Of a stretch of 64,000 nucleotides of DNA, positions 45,601 to 53,902 are shown one piece after another. The notes below the pieces were generated by a model that saw only the letters and a program-made list of their open reading frames with translations, ran no database searches and was not told where the DNA came from. A program made the translations under genes and the position numbers. The stretch covers positions 77,500-141,499 of the forward strand of contig CAWCDM010000029.1 in NCBI GenBank assembly GCA_963794185.1. Direction: 5' to 3'. Every line of letters begins with the position of its first letter. Positions within the stretch are counted from its first letter, which is position 1. The DNA is from JAMXLO01 sp963794185. GTDB lineage: Bacteria > Pseudomonadota > Alphaproteobacteria > Acetobacterales > Acetobacteraceae.

Positions 45601-46686
45601 GTGGAAGTCATCCGCGAACTGCCGCTGGATCAGGTCCTGCTGGGGGACTGCGTGCAACTGATGCGCATGCTGCCGCCGGCCTCGGTGCATTGTGTGTTCG
45701 CCGACCCGCCCTACAACCTGCAGCTTCGCGGCGAGTTGCGCCGACCAGACGACAGTTTGGTCGACGGCGTGGACGATGACTGGGACCGCTTCACCGATTT
45801 TGCCACCTATGACGCGTTCACCCGCGACTGGCTCACCGAGTGCCGCCGGCTACTGCGCAAGGACGGCACGCTGTGGGTGATCGGCGCCTATCACAACATC
45901 TTCCGCATCGGAGCCGCGCTGCAGGATCTGGGGTTCTGGGTGCTGAACGACGTAATCTGGCGCAAGGCCAATCCGATGCCGAATTTCCGCGGCCGACGCT
46001 TCACCAATGCGCACGAGACGCTGATCTGGGCGGCGCGCCAGCGCGATTCGCGGCACCGGTTCAACTACGCCGCGATGAAGGCGCTGAACGACGACATCCA
46101 GATGCGCAGCGACTGGTTCATCCCGCTGTGCACCGGGCCAGAGCGGCTGCGCAACCAGCATGGCCTGAAGCTGCATCCGACGCAGAAGCCCGAGGCGCTG
46201 CTGCACCGGGTCCTGCTGGCCAGCACAGCACCTGGCGACATCGTGCTCGATCCGTTTCTCGGCACCGGCACGACGGCGGCGGTGGCAAAGCGGCTGCACC
46301 GGCATTTCATCGGTATCGAGCGCCATCCGGCCTATGCGGAGGCGGCGATCGGCCGGATCCGCAAGACACGCCCGGCTTCGGATGAGGGGCTCGTCGGGGC
46401 GTTATCGAAGCGCGAGACGCCCCGGGTCCCGTTCGGCAGCCTGGTGGAACGCGGACTGATTTCTCCGGGAACCAAGCTGTACGACCGGATGCGCCGGGTC
46501 AGCGCGGTGGTCACCGCCGATGGCACGGTGGTGGCGGGCGCGGTGCGCGGCTCGATCCACAAGGTCGGCGCCACTGTGCAGAATGCGCCGTCCTGCAATG
46601 GCTGGATCTTCTGGCACTTTGAGCGCGACGGCGTGCTGGTGCCGCTGGATGTGCTGCGAGCATCAGGACTGTCCGAAACATCCTGA
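45601..46686 (+). CDS. ccrM: CcrM-type adenine methyltransferase (GANTC)
   Basis: 361 residues; orphan cell-cycle-regulated N6-adenine methyltransferase of alphaproteobacteria that methylates GANTC. It has the catalytic DPPY motif (HCVFADPPYNLQLRGEL, residues 35-38), SAM-binding IVLDPFLGTGTTAAVAKRL, and the C-terminal extension unique to CcrM (GSIHKVGATVQNAPSCNGW, then FWHFERDGVLVPLDVLR), which contributes to DNA recognition. GTG 45601 is the start, with GGGAG in front. A small hairpin CCCCGGGCTCAACCCGGGG sits at 45550-45568, between rnhB and this gene. No cognate restriction enzyme is present. Confidence 0.95.
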   Translation: MEVIRELPLDQVLLGDCVQLMRMLPPASVHCVFADPPYNLQLRGELRRPDDSLVDGVDDDWDRFTDFATYDAFTRDWLTECRRLLRKDGTLWVIGAYHNIFRIGAALQDLGFWVLNDVIWRKANPMPNFRGRRFTNAHETLIWAARQRDSRHRFNYAAMKALNDDIQMRSDWFIPLCTGPERLRNQHGLKLHPTQKPEALLHRVLLASTAPGDIVLDPFLGTGTTAAVAKRLHRHFIGIERHPAYAEAAIGRIRKTRPASDEGLVGALSKRETPRVPFGSLVERGLISPGTKLYDRMRRVSAVVTADGTVVAGAVRGSIHKVGATVQNAPSCNGWIFWHFERDGVLVPLDVLRASGLSETS

Positions 46687-46848
46687 CGTTGCAGAGCCGG
46701 GATTGCGCACTGTCACGGAAGTGTCCCGAGCAGAGAGGGCTCCCGCAACTTTGATCGTTCGAAATGGAGCATAATCCGCGCGCCAAGGCGTCACCTTCAG
46801 TACCGGCGCAAGGGTTGGCCTGGCGCGCGCTCCTGAAGGGGGAACAGG

Positions 46849-47346
46849 ATGAATGCGACGTATGTGCAAATCGGCCTTTCGGCCGCATTGCTGGCGTGGA
46901 CGACCGCCCTGCCCATGCAGGCGAAGGCCGACGATGACAGTTTCAATTCCCCGGTCGTAGGGTCCTCACCCAGGACCCCGATCGCGGGCATTACCAGCGG
47001 CGGGGCTCCATGGGTCGTCCGTCGCGGACACGCGCGACTTGAAGGCGACGGCAGTCTGGAGGTCGAAGTGACTGGGTTACTGCTTGCCGCCTCCGTCGGC
47101 CCCCCCAATGCAGGCACGACGGCGGGTATCCCCCAGGTCGCCGCAAGCGTTGTGTGCGGGGACGTCGTCCAGCCCACCGCAACCACCGACCCGGTAACGT
47201 TATCGCCGTCGGGGAACTTCGAGATTCGCGCCCACGTGACGCTGCAGGAGCCGGCCTGTCAGGGTGCGGTGGTGCTCATTCGGATCGTCAAGCCCGTCAA
47301 CGCACCGCCGGGATCCTATATCGCGGTCACCGGGGTCTTGGATTAG
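46849..47346 (+). CDS. Secreted hypothetical protein
   Basis: 165 residues, with a GGGGGAAC ribosome binding site and a signal peptide of about 27 residues (LSAALLAWTTALPMQAKA). The mature part is beta-rich (GHARLEGDGSLEVEVTGLLL; NFEIRAHVTLQEPACQGAVV; VLIRIVKPVNAPPGSYIAVT) and contains two Cys (SVVCGDVV, EPACQGA) that may form one disulfide. It looks like a compact immunoglobulin- or CHRD-like exported domain, but I cannot assign a family. Confidence 0.65.
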   Translation: MNATYVQIGLSAALLAWTTALPMQAKADDDSFNSPVVGSSPRTPIAGITSGGAPWVVRRGHARLEGDGSLEVEVTGLLLAASVGPPNAGTTAGIPQVAASVVCGDVVQPTATTDPVTLSPSGNFEIRAHVTLQEPACQGAVVLIRIVKPVNAPPGSYIAVTGVLD

Positions 47347-47365
47347 CGCGGCGGCACTTCCGTCC

Positions 47366-47420
47366 CGTCATGGCCGGCCCAAGGCCCGGGCCGAGGACAG
47401 GCTCCGGCCGGCCATGCACG
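47366..47420. repeat. Short palindrome with CATGGCCGGCC arms
   Basis: CGTCATGGCCGG at the left answers CCGGCCATGCACG at the right with a GGCCCGGGCC centre. It resembles the element between ilvB and ilvN (CATGGT...ACCATG with GGATGGCCGGCC), suggesting one dispersed family. Situated between the secreted protein gene and higA. Confidence 0.5.
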
Positions 47421-47494
47421 TCGTCCGATGCCCCGGCACGACGGTAAGGTCGGAGCCCCTGTCGGACGTTCCGGTCGTGATGGAAACGCTCTAG

Positions 47495-47869
47495 CTAGCA
47501 AGCCGCCTGCCCCAACGCGTAGGGCTGCACCAGGATATCGGCCGGCAGATCGAGCAGGCGGCTCAGAGCGCGAATCATCGGCAATGTCAGCGCGCGCCGG
47601 CGGTTGAGGATTTCCGCGACGCGCGCACGACTGCCGATCGCCGGCTCCAGGTCGCGCCGCGTCAGCCCCTTCTGCTCCATCATGAACACGATGGCGGCGA
47701 TCGGGTCTGGTGCCTCGATGGGAACATGCCGCAACTCCCACGCCTCGACCAGCGTCACCAGGATGTCCAGCCGATCTCCCTCCGGCGTGCCCTTGCGGGC
47801 GTTCATCAGCCGCTCGATCTGCGCCAGCGCAACACGGTGGTCTGCGGCGGATCGGATCGGCCGGATCAT
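47495..47869 (-). CDS. higA: HigA-like antitoxin
   Basis: 124 residues, HTH-XRE type antitoxin of the HigBA group. The N-terminal part IRSAADHRVALAQIERLM, then GDRLDILVTLVEAWELRHVP is typical; the HTH is MMEQKGLTRRDLEPAIGSRA, then EILNRRRALTLPMIRALSRL. Start ATG 47869; longer in-frame sequence upstream overlaps the toxin gene and is not family-like. Lies 16 bp behind higB, toxin-first order as usual for higBA. Confidence 0.88.
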   Translation of the reverse strand: MIRPIRSAADHRVALAQIERLMNARKGTPEGDRLDILVTLVEAWELRHVPIEAPDPIAAIVFMMEQKGLTRRDLEPAIGSRARVAEILNRRRALTLPMIRALSRLLDLPADILVQPYALGQAAC

Positions 47870-47885
47870 TGCATCGTGAGCCGCT

Positions 47886-48185
47886 TCAGACCGTCTGCGG
47901 GTCGATCGCATCGTATTGACGGTGTGTCCCGATGAAGCGGACACAGACCAGTCGGTAATGAAAGTTAACCCACGCAACCAGCCGGTACCTATTTCCGCCA
48001 ATGTCGAACACCACGCGTCCGTCGCGCAGTATGTCGGCGCTGTTGAACATACGTTTGATCGCCGGTGGGTTGCGCCACTCGGCCGCTCGCACCACCCTCA
48101 CCCATACCCGCGGCGGCTGCTCCGCGTCCCGGTGCGCCGGATGCTCCCAGAATGCCTTCAACCGGCCAACTGAGATGATGCGCAT
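47886..48185 (-). CDS. higB: HigB-like mRNA interferase toxin
   Basis: 99 residues of the RelE/HigB fold, typical of toxins that cleave mRNA on the ribosome. Family features: MRIISVGRLKAFWEHPAHRD at the N-terminus, FNSADILRDGRVVFDIGGNR, then YRLVAWVNFHYRLVCVRFIG and THRQYDAI at the end, where the last His region is part of the active site. ATG 48185 start. First gene of higBA, divergent from the VOC gene. Confidence 0.9.
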   Translation of the reverse strand: MRIISVGRLKAFWEHPAHRDAEQPPRVWVRVVRAAEWRNPPAIKRMFNSADILRDGRVVFDIGGNRYRLVAWVNFHYRLVCVRFIGTHRQYDAIDPQTV

Positions 48186-48253
48186 GGAGACAGACAGCAT
48201 GGTCCCAAGGTGGGAGCAACTGCATACCTGCCGGCGACCTGGAGGATAGATCG

Positions 48254-48676
48254 ATGGCCGCACTTCCCCGGACAAGCGGCGTGCTGGAGACCTCGCTCTA
48301 TGTCGCCGATCTGGATCGGTCGTGCGACTTCTATCAGCGCGTGTTCGGCTTCGAGCAGTTCGTGCATGACGGCCGCATGTGCGCACTTGGCGTCCCGGGC
48401 AGCCAGGTGCTGCTGCTGTTCCGCCACGGCAGCACGAACGAGCCGGCGCCTTTGCCAGGCGGCTTCATCCCGCCGCATCACGGCAGCGGCCAGCTGCATC
48501 TCTGCTTCGCCATTCCGCTCGGCGAGCTCGCCGCGTGGGAGGCGCATCTACTGCGGGAAAACATTGAAGTGGAAAGCCGTGTGCGCTGGGCGCGCGGCGG
48601 CACCAGCCTGTATTTCCGCGATCCCGACGACAATTCACTGGAAGTGGCGACACCGGGTCTGTGGCCCAATCACTGA
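48254..48676 (+). CDS. VOC superfamily (glyoxalase/bleomycin resistance) protein
   Basis: 140 residues, one vicinal-oxygen-chelate domain: VLETSLYVADLDRSCDFYQR, then FGFEQFVHDGRMCALGVPGS, LHLCFAIPLGELAAWEAHLL and LYFRDPDDNSLEVATPGLW. Metal ligands would be a His/Glu set (HLCF, LEVATP). These proteins range from glyoxalases to dioxygenases and drug-binding proteins, so a reaction cannot be fixed. GGAGG lies in front of ATG 48254. It abuts the permease gene with zero spacing. Confidence 0.88.
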   Translation: MAALPRTSGVLETSLYVADLDRSCDFYQRVFGFEQFVHDGRMCALGVPGSQVLLLFRHGSTNEPAPLPGGFIPPHHGSGQLHLCFAIPLGELAAWEAHLLRENIEVESRVRWARGGTSLYFRDPDDNSLEVATPGLWPNH

Positions 48677-50017
48677 ATGAGCAGCCGATGGACGGCAGGG
48701 ATCGCCGGTGAACTTGCGAGCCTGACGGCGGTCGCGCTGCTGTTGGTGCTGGCGCTCGCCGCAGCCGTCGTTCCCTGGATCACGCCTGGCGAGGACGAAG
48801 CGGCACGCCGCCTTGCCGCGATATTTATCTTCGCCGCGAGCTATGTCGCTTTGGCGATCGGCAAGGTGCCGGGCCTGTCGATAGACCGCGCGGGCGTCGC
48901 TCTCGTCGGCGCATGCCTGATGGTGGCGTCCGGCGTCATGACCCTGGACGACGCCTGGCAGGCCATCGACATGGGAACGATCACGCTTCTGCTCGGCATG
49001 ATGATCGTGGTCGCCAATCTGCGCATCTCCGGCTTCTTTGCATTGGTCAACGCCTGGGTGGTGCGGCGTGTGCACCGGCCCGTGTTGCTGCTTGCCGCCA
49101 TCGTCCTGGTGTCGGGTGCGTTCTCGGCTTTCCTGGTGAACGATGCGATCTGCCTGGTCATGGCGCCGCTCGTGCTGGAACTGACGCTCGGTCTGGGTCG
49201 CAATCCGGTTCCGTATCTGCTGGCCGTCGCGATGGCGTCGAATGTCGGTTCGACGGCGACGATCACGGGCAATCCGCAGAACATGATGATCGGCAGCTTC
49301 TCGCAGATCCCCTACACGCAGTTCGCCGGTGCATTGGCGCCGGTGGCGCTGATCGGGCTGGTGTTGACAGTGGCATTGCTGGCTCTGCTGCATCGCAGCG
49401 AGCTGCGCGGCGAGAGCCTGCGCCCTCGGCTGCCGCGTATGAGGGTCAATCGGGTGCTGGTGGCACGCTCGCTTGTGGCCACCGCGTTGGTGGTTGCGCT
49501 GTTCTTTGCCGGACAGCCGCCGGCGAAGGCGGCGGTCGTGGTCGGCGCACTGTTGCTGCTGACGCGCCGGGTGAAGAGCGCGCGCGTCTATGCCGAGATC
49601 GACTGGTCGCTGCTGCTGATGTTCACCGGGCTGTTCATCATCGTCGCGGGCGCCGAACGCGAGCTGCTGAAACCGCAGACTGTCGAAGCCGTGGGCCGGA
49701 TGCATCTCGCCACCGTACCGGTGCTCAGTGTGGTGACAGCGGTTCTGTCGAATTTGGTGAGCAACGTGCCCGCCGTGTTGCTGCTGAAACCATTCGTTGT
49801 GGCACTGCCGGATCGTGATCGCGCCTGGCTGGTGATCGCCATGGCTTCTACCTTGGCCGGCAACTTCACGGTGCTGGGGTCGATCGCCAATTTGATTGTT
49901 GTGGAAAAGGCGGCGCGGCGCGGCATCGCGATCGGCTTCTGGGATTACTTCCGCGTCGGCGCACCGCTGACCGTGCTGACGCTTACGATTGGAACCTTGT
50001 GGCTCATGTGGCGTTGA
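48677..50017 (+). CDS. SLC13/ArsB-NhaD superfamily anion permease
   Basis: 446 residues with about 11 hydrophobic segments. Typical of the ion-transporter superfamily: GKVPGLSIDRAGVALVGACL, LLLGMMIVVANLRISGFFAL, SAFLVNDAICLVMAPLVLEL and SNVGSTATITGNPQNMMIGS in the first half, and LSNLVSNVPAVLLLKPFVVA and STLAGNFTVLGSIANLIVVE in the second; the two TxxxNPxN/SxxNL loops form the substrate site. Family members export arsenite or move dicarboxylates, sulfate or Na+/H+. No arsenic gene is adjacent. Directly follows the VOC gene and probably shares its mRNA. Confidence 0.88.
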   Translation: MSSRWTAGIAGELASLTAVALLLVLALAAAVVPWITPGEDEAARRLAAIFIFAASYVALAIGKVPGLSIDRAGVALVGACLMVASGVMTLDDAWQAIDMGTITLLLGMMIVVANLRISGFFALVNAWVVRRVHRPVLLLAAIVLVSGAFSAFLVNDAICLVMAPLVLELTLGLGRNPVPYLLAVAMASNVGSTATITGNPQNMMIGSFSQIPYTQFAGALAPVALIGLVLTVALLALLHRSELRGESLRPRLPRMRVNRVLVARSLVATALVVALFFAGQPPAKAAVVVGALLLLTRRVKSARVYAEIDWSLLLMFTGLFIIVAGAERELLKPQTVEAVGRMHLATVPVLSVVTAVLSNLVSNVPAVLLLKPFVVALPDRDRAWLVIAMASTLAGNFTVLGSIANLIVVEKAARRGIAIGFWDYFRVGAPLTVLTLTIGTLWLMWR

Positions 50018-50043
50018 TATTCGGCAACGCACAGGAGTTCGCA

Positions 50044-50256
50044 TTGGATCGCATCCGGGTTCTCGAAGAGTCGCTGTGGCCGAAGGTGCCCCGCGAGGTC
50101 ATCGAGGAGGCAAAGAAGGCCGCCAAAGCCGAACCAAGCTGGATCGCAATGCAGGGCAACGGGCATGTCGTCGTGACGGAACCTCCCGGCAGTCCAGACG
50201 CGGCGACGGGCGACGTGATCTACATTGCCGAGGTCAGTCCCGAGACGATGCAGTAG
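50044..50256 (+). CDS. Small hypothetical protein, TTG start
   Basis: 70 residues beginning at TTG 50044, supported by AGGAG eight bases upstream; the longer reading from GTG 49999 overlaps the permease and lacks a ribosome binding site. DRIRVLEESLWPKVPREVIE, then EAKKAAKAEPSWIAMQGNGH and DVIYIAEVSPETMQ. No known family. It overlaps the 3' end of phnX, on the opposite strand, by 23 bp. Confidence 0.55.
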   Translation: MDRIRVLEESLWPKVPREVIEEAKKAAKAEPSWIAMQGNGHVVVTEPPGSPDAATGDVIYIAEVSPETMQ

Positions 50257-51064
50257 CATCTGCCGGTCGCTCCCCGGCCGCGAGACGGGCATCGATTGCG
50301 GCCACCGCCTGCGGCAGATCGGCGATGCTGTCGATAATCATGTCGGCGTCCCGTAGCTCGGCTGCGGCTTGTTCATGCAATCGGGCGCGCTCCTGCGACG
50401 GCACCGCCGCCAGTTCCTCTGCCGAAAGACCTACGGCGTTACCGGTCAGCGCGATACCGACGGTCCACGCCCCCGCTGCCCTGCCTTCGCCGACGCCGGG
50501 CGCGGTATCGTCCACCTTGACCACGCACTCGGCTGGCCAGACGCCCAGCCTGGCCATGGCGTACCACATCATCAGCGGGCTCGGGCGCCCGGCCGGCAGA
50601 TCGCCCGCACAGACCGTCAGCTCGGGCGTGTAGCCTGACGCGGCGGCGAGCGGTTCCAGCACATCCATGATCGGGCGCGTGTAGCCCGTGGTGCCGGCGA
50701 TCTTCATGCCGCGTTGTCGCAGCGCCTCGATCGCTTCGATGGCGCCGGGAATGATGTCGGCATGATCGCGCACGGCGGCGATGTTCATCGGCTCGAACAC
50801 CCGGAAGATCGCGTCGACGTCGCCTTCCGAGAAGTCCCGCCCATGACGCGCACGCCACGCCGCGGCGACGGCAGGCGCGTGGCCAACGGCGCGAATATGG
50901 TCCCATTTGGCCATTCCCATTGGTCCGCGCGCGTCGGCGATGCTGATCGTGACGCCGAACTGCGCGAAGGCACGCACGAAGGCGCCCATCGGCGCGCGGC
51001 TGCCGTGGTCCACCACAGTGCCTGCCCAATCGAGGATGGCGGCTTTCAACTGCAACTTCTCCAT
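50234..51064 (-). CDS. phnX: Phosphonoacetaldehyde hydrolase
   Basis: 276 residues; HAD-superfamily enzyme that splits phosphonoacetaldehyde into acetaldehyde and phosphate. The nucleophile is Asp12 (AAILDWAGTVVDHG), and the Schiff-base lysine of this family is found as Lys53 (GPMGMAKWDHIRAV), the same position as in the Bacillus cereus enzyme. Later motifs: KIAGTTGYTRPIMDVL, and VVKVDDTAPGVGEG. ATG 51064 fits the family start. Divergent from pbfA, 53 bp apart. Confidence 0.94.
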   Translation of the reverse strand: MEKLQLKAAILDWAGTVVDHGSRAPMGAFVRAFAQFGVTISIADARGPMGMAKWDHIRAVGHAPAVAAAWRARHGRDFSEGDVDAIFRVFEPMNIAAVRDHADIIPGAIEAIEALRQRGMKIAGTTGYTRPIMDVLEPLAAASGYTPELTVCAGDLPAGRPSPLMMWYAMARLGVWPAECVVKVDDTAPGVGEGRAAGAWTVGIALTGNAVGLSAEELAAVPSQERARLHEQAAAELRDADMIIDSIADLPQAVAAIDARLAAGERPADATASSRD

Positions 51065-51117
51065 GCGTCGATCCCAGCACGCTTGCCCCTGGCGCGCCAA
51101 CCGCCCAGCATGCGGCC

Positions 51118-52425
51118 ATGCAGGATCGTAGCGAGGGTGACATCAATCTGGGCGACGCGCGCGCAGCCTGGCAGCGCGAATACATCAACGCCGAGACGCG
51201 CGCGCTGCTGGATGAGGATGCGCGCTGGTTCCTGCATCAGGCTTTGTCGACGCCGTGCCTGAACGTGGTAGAGCGGGCGGAGGGCATCTACCTTATCGAC
51301 ACCGCGGGCCGGCGCATTATGGATTTTCACGGCAACACCGTGCACCAGGTTGGTTACGGCCATCCGCGCGTGATCGAGGCGGTGACGCGGCAATTGGCGA
51401 CTTTGCCGTTCTCGCCGCGCCGCTACACCAACCGTGCCGCGATCGATCTGGCACGGCGGCTGGCGGAGCTGGCACCGGGGGAGCTGAACAAGGTGCTGTT
51501 CGCGCCGTCGGGCACCGCAGCGATCGGCATGGCGCTGAAACTCGCGCGTCACGCGACGGGACGACACAAGACGCTATCGATGTGGGACGCGTTCCATGGC
51601 GCGTCGCTCGATGCGATCTCGGTGGGCGGCGAGGCGATGTTCCGTCGCGATGTCGGACCGCTGCTGCCGGGGACCGAGCACGTGCCGCCACCCGCATTGG
51701 CATCGCGGTTCTTTGGTGAGGACGGACGGGCGCACGAACGGCTGGCCGACTACATCGACTATGTGCTGGAGACGCAGGGCGATGTCGGCGCGGTGATCGC
51801 GGAGCCGGTGCGCTGGACAACGTTGGAGGCGCCGCCCGCCGACTTCTGGCCGCGTGTGCGGGCAAGCTGCGACCGGCATGGGGCACTGCTGATCTTCGAT
51901 GAAATACCAAGCTGCCTGGGACGCACCGGCACGATGTTCGCGTGCGAGCAGTTCGACTGCGTCCCGGACATGCTGGTTTTGGGCAAGGGGCTGGGTGGTG
52001 GCGTGTTCGCGATGGCGGCTCTGATCGCGCGCGAGGAGCTGGATGTCGCCGCAGACCGTGCGCTCGGCCATTATACGCATGAGAAAAGCTCCGTCGGGTG
52101 CGCCGCGGCCCTTGCCACGCTGGATGTCATTCGCGATGAGAACCTGCTGGAGCGGTCACGCGTTCTCGGTGTGCGCGGATTGGAGCGGCTGCGTACGATG
52201 CAGACGGCGCGCACTGCCATCCGTGCGGTGCGGAATCTTGGCGTGTCGTTTGGCGTCGAGGTGACAGACGCGGGATTGGCCGAGACGTTGATGTATCGCT
52301 GCCTGGCAATTGGTCTGAGCTTCAAGGTGGGCGGCGGCAATGTGCTGACATTGTGCCCGCCGTTGACGATCACTGGCGCCGAACTGGATATGGCCCTAAG
52401 TATCGTGGACGAGGCATTTAATTGA
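51118..52425 (+). CDS. pbfA: PLP-dependent (R)-1-hydroxy-2-aminoethylphosphonate ammonia-lyase-like enzyme
   Basis: 435 residues of the class III aminotransferase fold. PLP-binding features: FAPSGTAAIGMALKLARHAT, MWDAFHGASLDAISVGGEAM, IFDEIPSCLGRTGTMFACEQ and the Schiff-base Lys290 in LVLGKGLGGGVFAMAAL; YTHEKSSVGCAAALATLDVI follows. Paired with phnX it fits PbfA, which eliminates ammonia from (R)-1-hydroxy-2-aminoethylphosphonate to give phosphonoacetaldehyde, the PhnX substrate. A 2-aminoethylphosphonate transaminase (PhnW) is the alternative partner of PhnX but belongs to a different fold type group. Assignment rests on context and overall resemblance. Confidence 0.82.
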   Translation: MQDRSEGDINLGDARAAWQREYINAETRALLDEDARWFLHQALSTPCLNVVERAEGIYLIDTAGRRIMDFHGNTVHQVGYGHPRVIEAVTRQLATLPFSPRRYTNRAAIDLARRLAELAPGELNKVLFAPSGTAAIGMALKLARHATGRHKTLSMWDAFHGASLDAISVGGEAMFRRDVGPLLPGTEHVPPPALASRFFGEDGRAHERLADYIDYVLETQGDVGAVIAEPVRWTTLEAPPADFWPRVRASCDRHGALLIFDEIPSCLGRTGTMFACEQFDCVPDMLVLGKGLGGGVFAMAALIAREELDVAADRALGHYTHEKSSVGCAAALATLDVIRDENLLERSRVLGVRGLERLRTMQTARTAIRAVRNLGVSFGVEVTDAGLAETLMYRCLAIGLSFKVGGGNVLTLCPPLTITGAELDMALSIVDEAFN

Positions 52426-52430
52426 GTTCT

Positions 52431-52492
52431 GTCATTTGCGAGCGAAGCGAAGCAAACTCGATCGAGATTGCTTCGCATCGCTCGCAAATGAC
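52431..52492. terminator. Hairpin between convergent genes
   Basis: GTCATTTGCGAGCG at the left pairs with CGCTCGCAAATGAC at the right, with a further AGCAA/TTGCT pairing inside. Exactly fills the gap between the pbfA stop (52425) and the CMD-gene stop (52501), so it may end transcription from both sides. No T-run. Confidence 0.5.
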
Positions 52493-52500
52493 CTTGGCGA

Positions 52501-53064
52501 TCAGAGCGGCTTCAGGGGCGGGGCCACGCCGGCGGGCAGCGGCACGCCGTCGACGTTCAGGACCATCGACACCAGGCTGTAGTAGCCAACCGCACCAATC
52601 AGATCGATCACGCCACGCTCGCCGAACCGGTCCCTGATGCGCGCGAAGTTCGCGTCCGACACGTGTCCCGAACCCAGCAGCTCGGTGCAAAAATCATAGA
52701 CCTCGGCTTCATCGTCCTGCAGCGCCGCCGGCCGCGTCCCACCCGCGATGGCATCGCAGATCTCGGTCTTCAGCCCTGCCTCGATCGCCAGCTTGCGATG
52801 CGCAAAGAACTCGTACTGCGCGGTCCACTTCCGTCCGGCCATGATGATCGCCATCTCATTCAGCCGCGCCGGGATCGCGCTCGAGTAGCGCACATACGCC
52901 CCCACCCGCTGCACCAGATCGCACAACTCCGGACTGCGCAGCAGCGCATTGAACGGCCCGCGCAGCCCGGCGCCGCGCGGGCCGGACTGGATCGCGTCCG
53001 CCACTTTCCTCTGTTCCGGCGTCAGCGTCTCCGGCGTCAGTTCCTTGAAACGTCGTTCGCTCAT
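52501..53064 (-). CDS. Carboxymuconolactone decarboxylase-family protein
   Basis: 187 residues of the CMD/AhpD-like helical fold: FNALLRSPELCDLVQRVGAY, SSAIPARLNEMAIIMAGRKW, TAQYEFFAHRKLAIEAGLKT. The CxxC redox pair of peroxidatic AhpD members is absent, the residues there being Trp-Thr-Ala-Gln, so this is not a disulfide peroxidase; it resembles the many CMD-like proteins next to catabolic dehydrogenases. Last gene of a long leftward series (Liv ABC importer, RND pump, SDR). Confidence 0.88.
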   Translation of the reverse strand: MSERRFKELTPETLTPEQRKVADAIQSGPRGAGLRGPFNALLRSPELCDLVQRVGAYVRYSSAIPARLNEMAIIMAGRKWTAQYEFFAHRKLAIEAGLKTEICDAIAGGTRPAALQDDEAEVYDFCTELLGSGHVSDANFARIRDRFGERGVIDLIGAVGYYSLVSMVLNVDGVPLPAGVAPPLKPL

Positions 53065-53083
53065 TTCTCGTCCTCCTCTTCCG

Positions 53084-53890
53084 TTACGGCGATGCCAGAA
53101 TCAGCCCGCCATCGACGATGATCTCCGTTCCCGTTATGTAATTGGCCTCGTCCGACACCAAAAACAGCGCAGCATGCGCAACATCCCAGGCCGTGCCCAT
53201 ACGCCCCATCGGCGTACGCGCATTACGGCTGGCGATGAGCGCCGCTGCATCGTTGCCGGCGACAGTGCGCGCCAGTCGGTATTCCACCAGCGGCGTGTGC
53301 ATCAGTCCCGGCACCACGGTGTTGCAGCGGATGCCCTTCTTCACATAGGCGCCGGCCGTCGAGCGGGTGAACTGGATCACGCCAGCCTTGCTCGCGCTGT
53401 AGCCGACATGCACGCGCCCGCCGTGCCCGTCGTTGCGCAGTCCGGCAACCGACGACAGATTGACGATGGCCCCATTGCCCTGTGACTCCATCACCGGCAG
53501 CACGAACTTGCATCCCAAAAAAACGGTCTTCAGGTTGAGGTCGATCTGGTGATCCCAGGTCTCCTCGGTCATCGACACCGGATCGCCGGGCGCGGACCCG
53601 CCGACATTGTTGACCAGGATGTCGATACGCTTGAACCGGTCCACGCAGGCCTGCACCATTTCCTGCACCTCGACCGATTTCAGCATGTCGCAGTGATGCA
53701 CCGCGCAGGTGTTGCCTTCGCCTTCGATGATCTGCCGAGTCTCGTTTGCCGCCGCTTCGTTGATGTCGACGAGCAACACCGAAGCACCCTGGCGAGCGAG
53801 CAAGGTGGCGGTCGCCTTGCCGTTGCCCCAGCCGGGCCCGATCGATCCTGCCCCGGTGACGATCGCCACCTTGCCTGTCAAATCCAGCAT
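53084..53890 (-). CDS. Short-chain dehydrogenase/reductase
   Basis: 268 residues, classical SDR. Cofactor motif VAIVTGAGSIGPGWGNGKAT (a longer TGxxxGxG loop, with SIGPGWGNG), NNVGGSAPGD, catalytic Ser in VNLSSVAGL and Tyr-Lys in HVGYSASKAGVIQFTR, NTVVPGLMHTPLVEYR. An acidic residue at the end of strand 2 (LLVDINEAAAN) suggests NAD+ preference. The substrate is unknown. Gap of 12 bp to the RND transporter gene upstream and 19 bp to the CMD gene downstream. Confidence 0.92.
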   Translation of the reverse strand: MLDLTGKVAIVTGAGSIGPGWGNGKATATLLARQGASVLLVDINEAAANETRQIIEGEGNTCAVHHCDMLKSVEVQEMVQACVDRFKRIDILVNNVGGSAPGDPVSMTEETWDHQIDLNLKTVFLGCKFVLPVMESQGNGAIVNLSSVAGLRNDGHGGRVHVGYSASKAGVIQFTRSTAGAYVKKGIRCNTVVPGLMHTPLVEYRLARTVAGNDAAALIASRNARTPMGRMGTAWDVAHAALFLVSDEANYITGTEIIVDGGLILASP

Positions 53891-53902
53891 TTTTCCCTCC
53901 TG

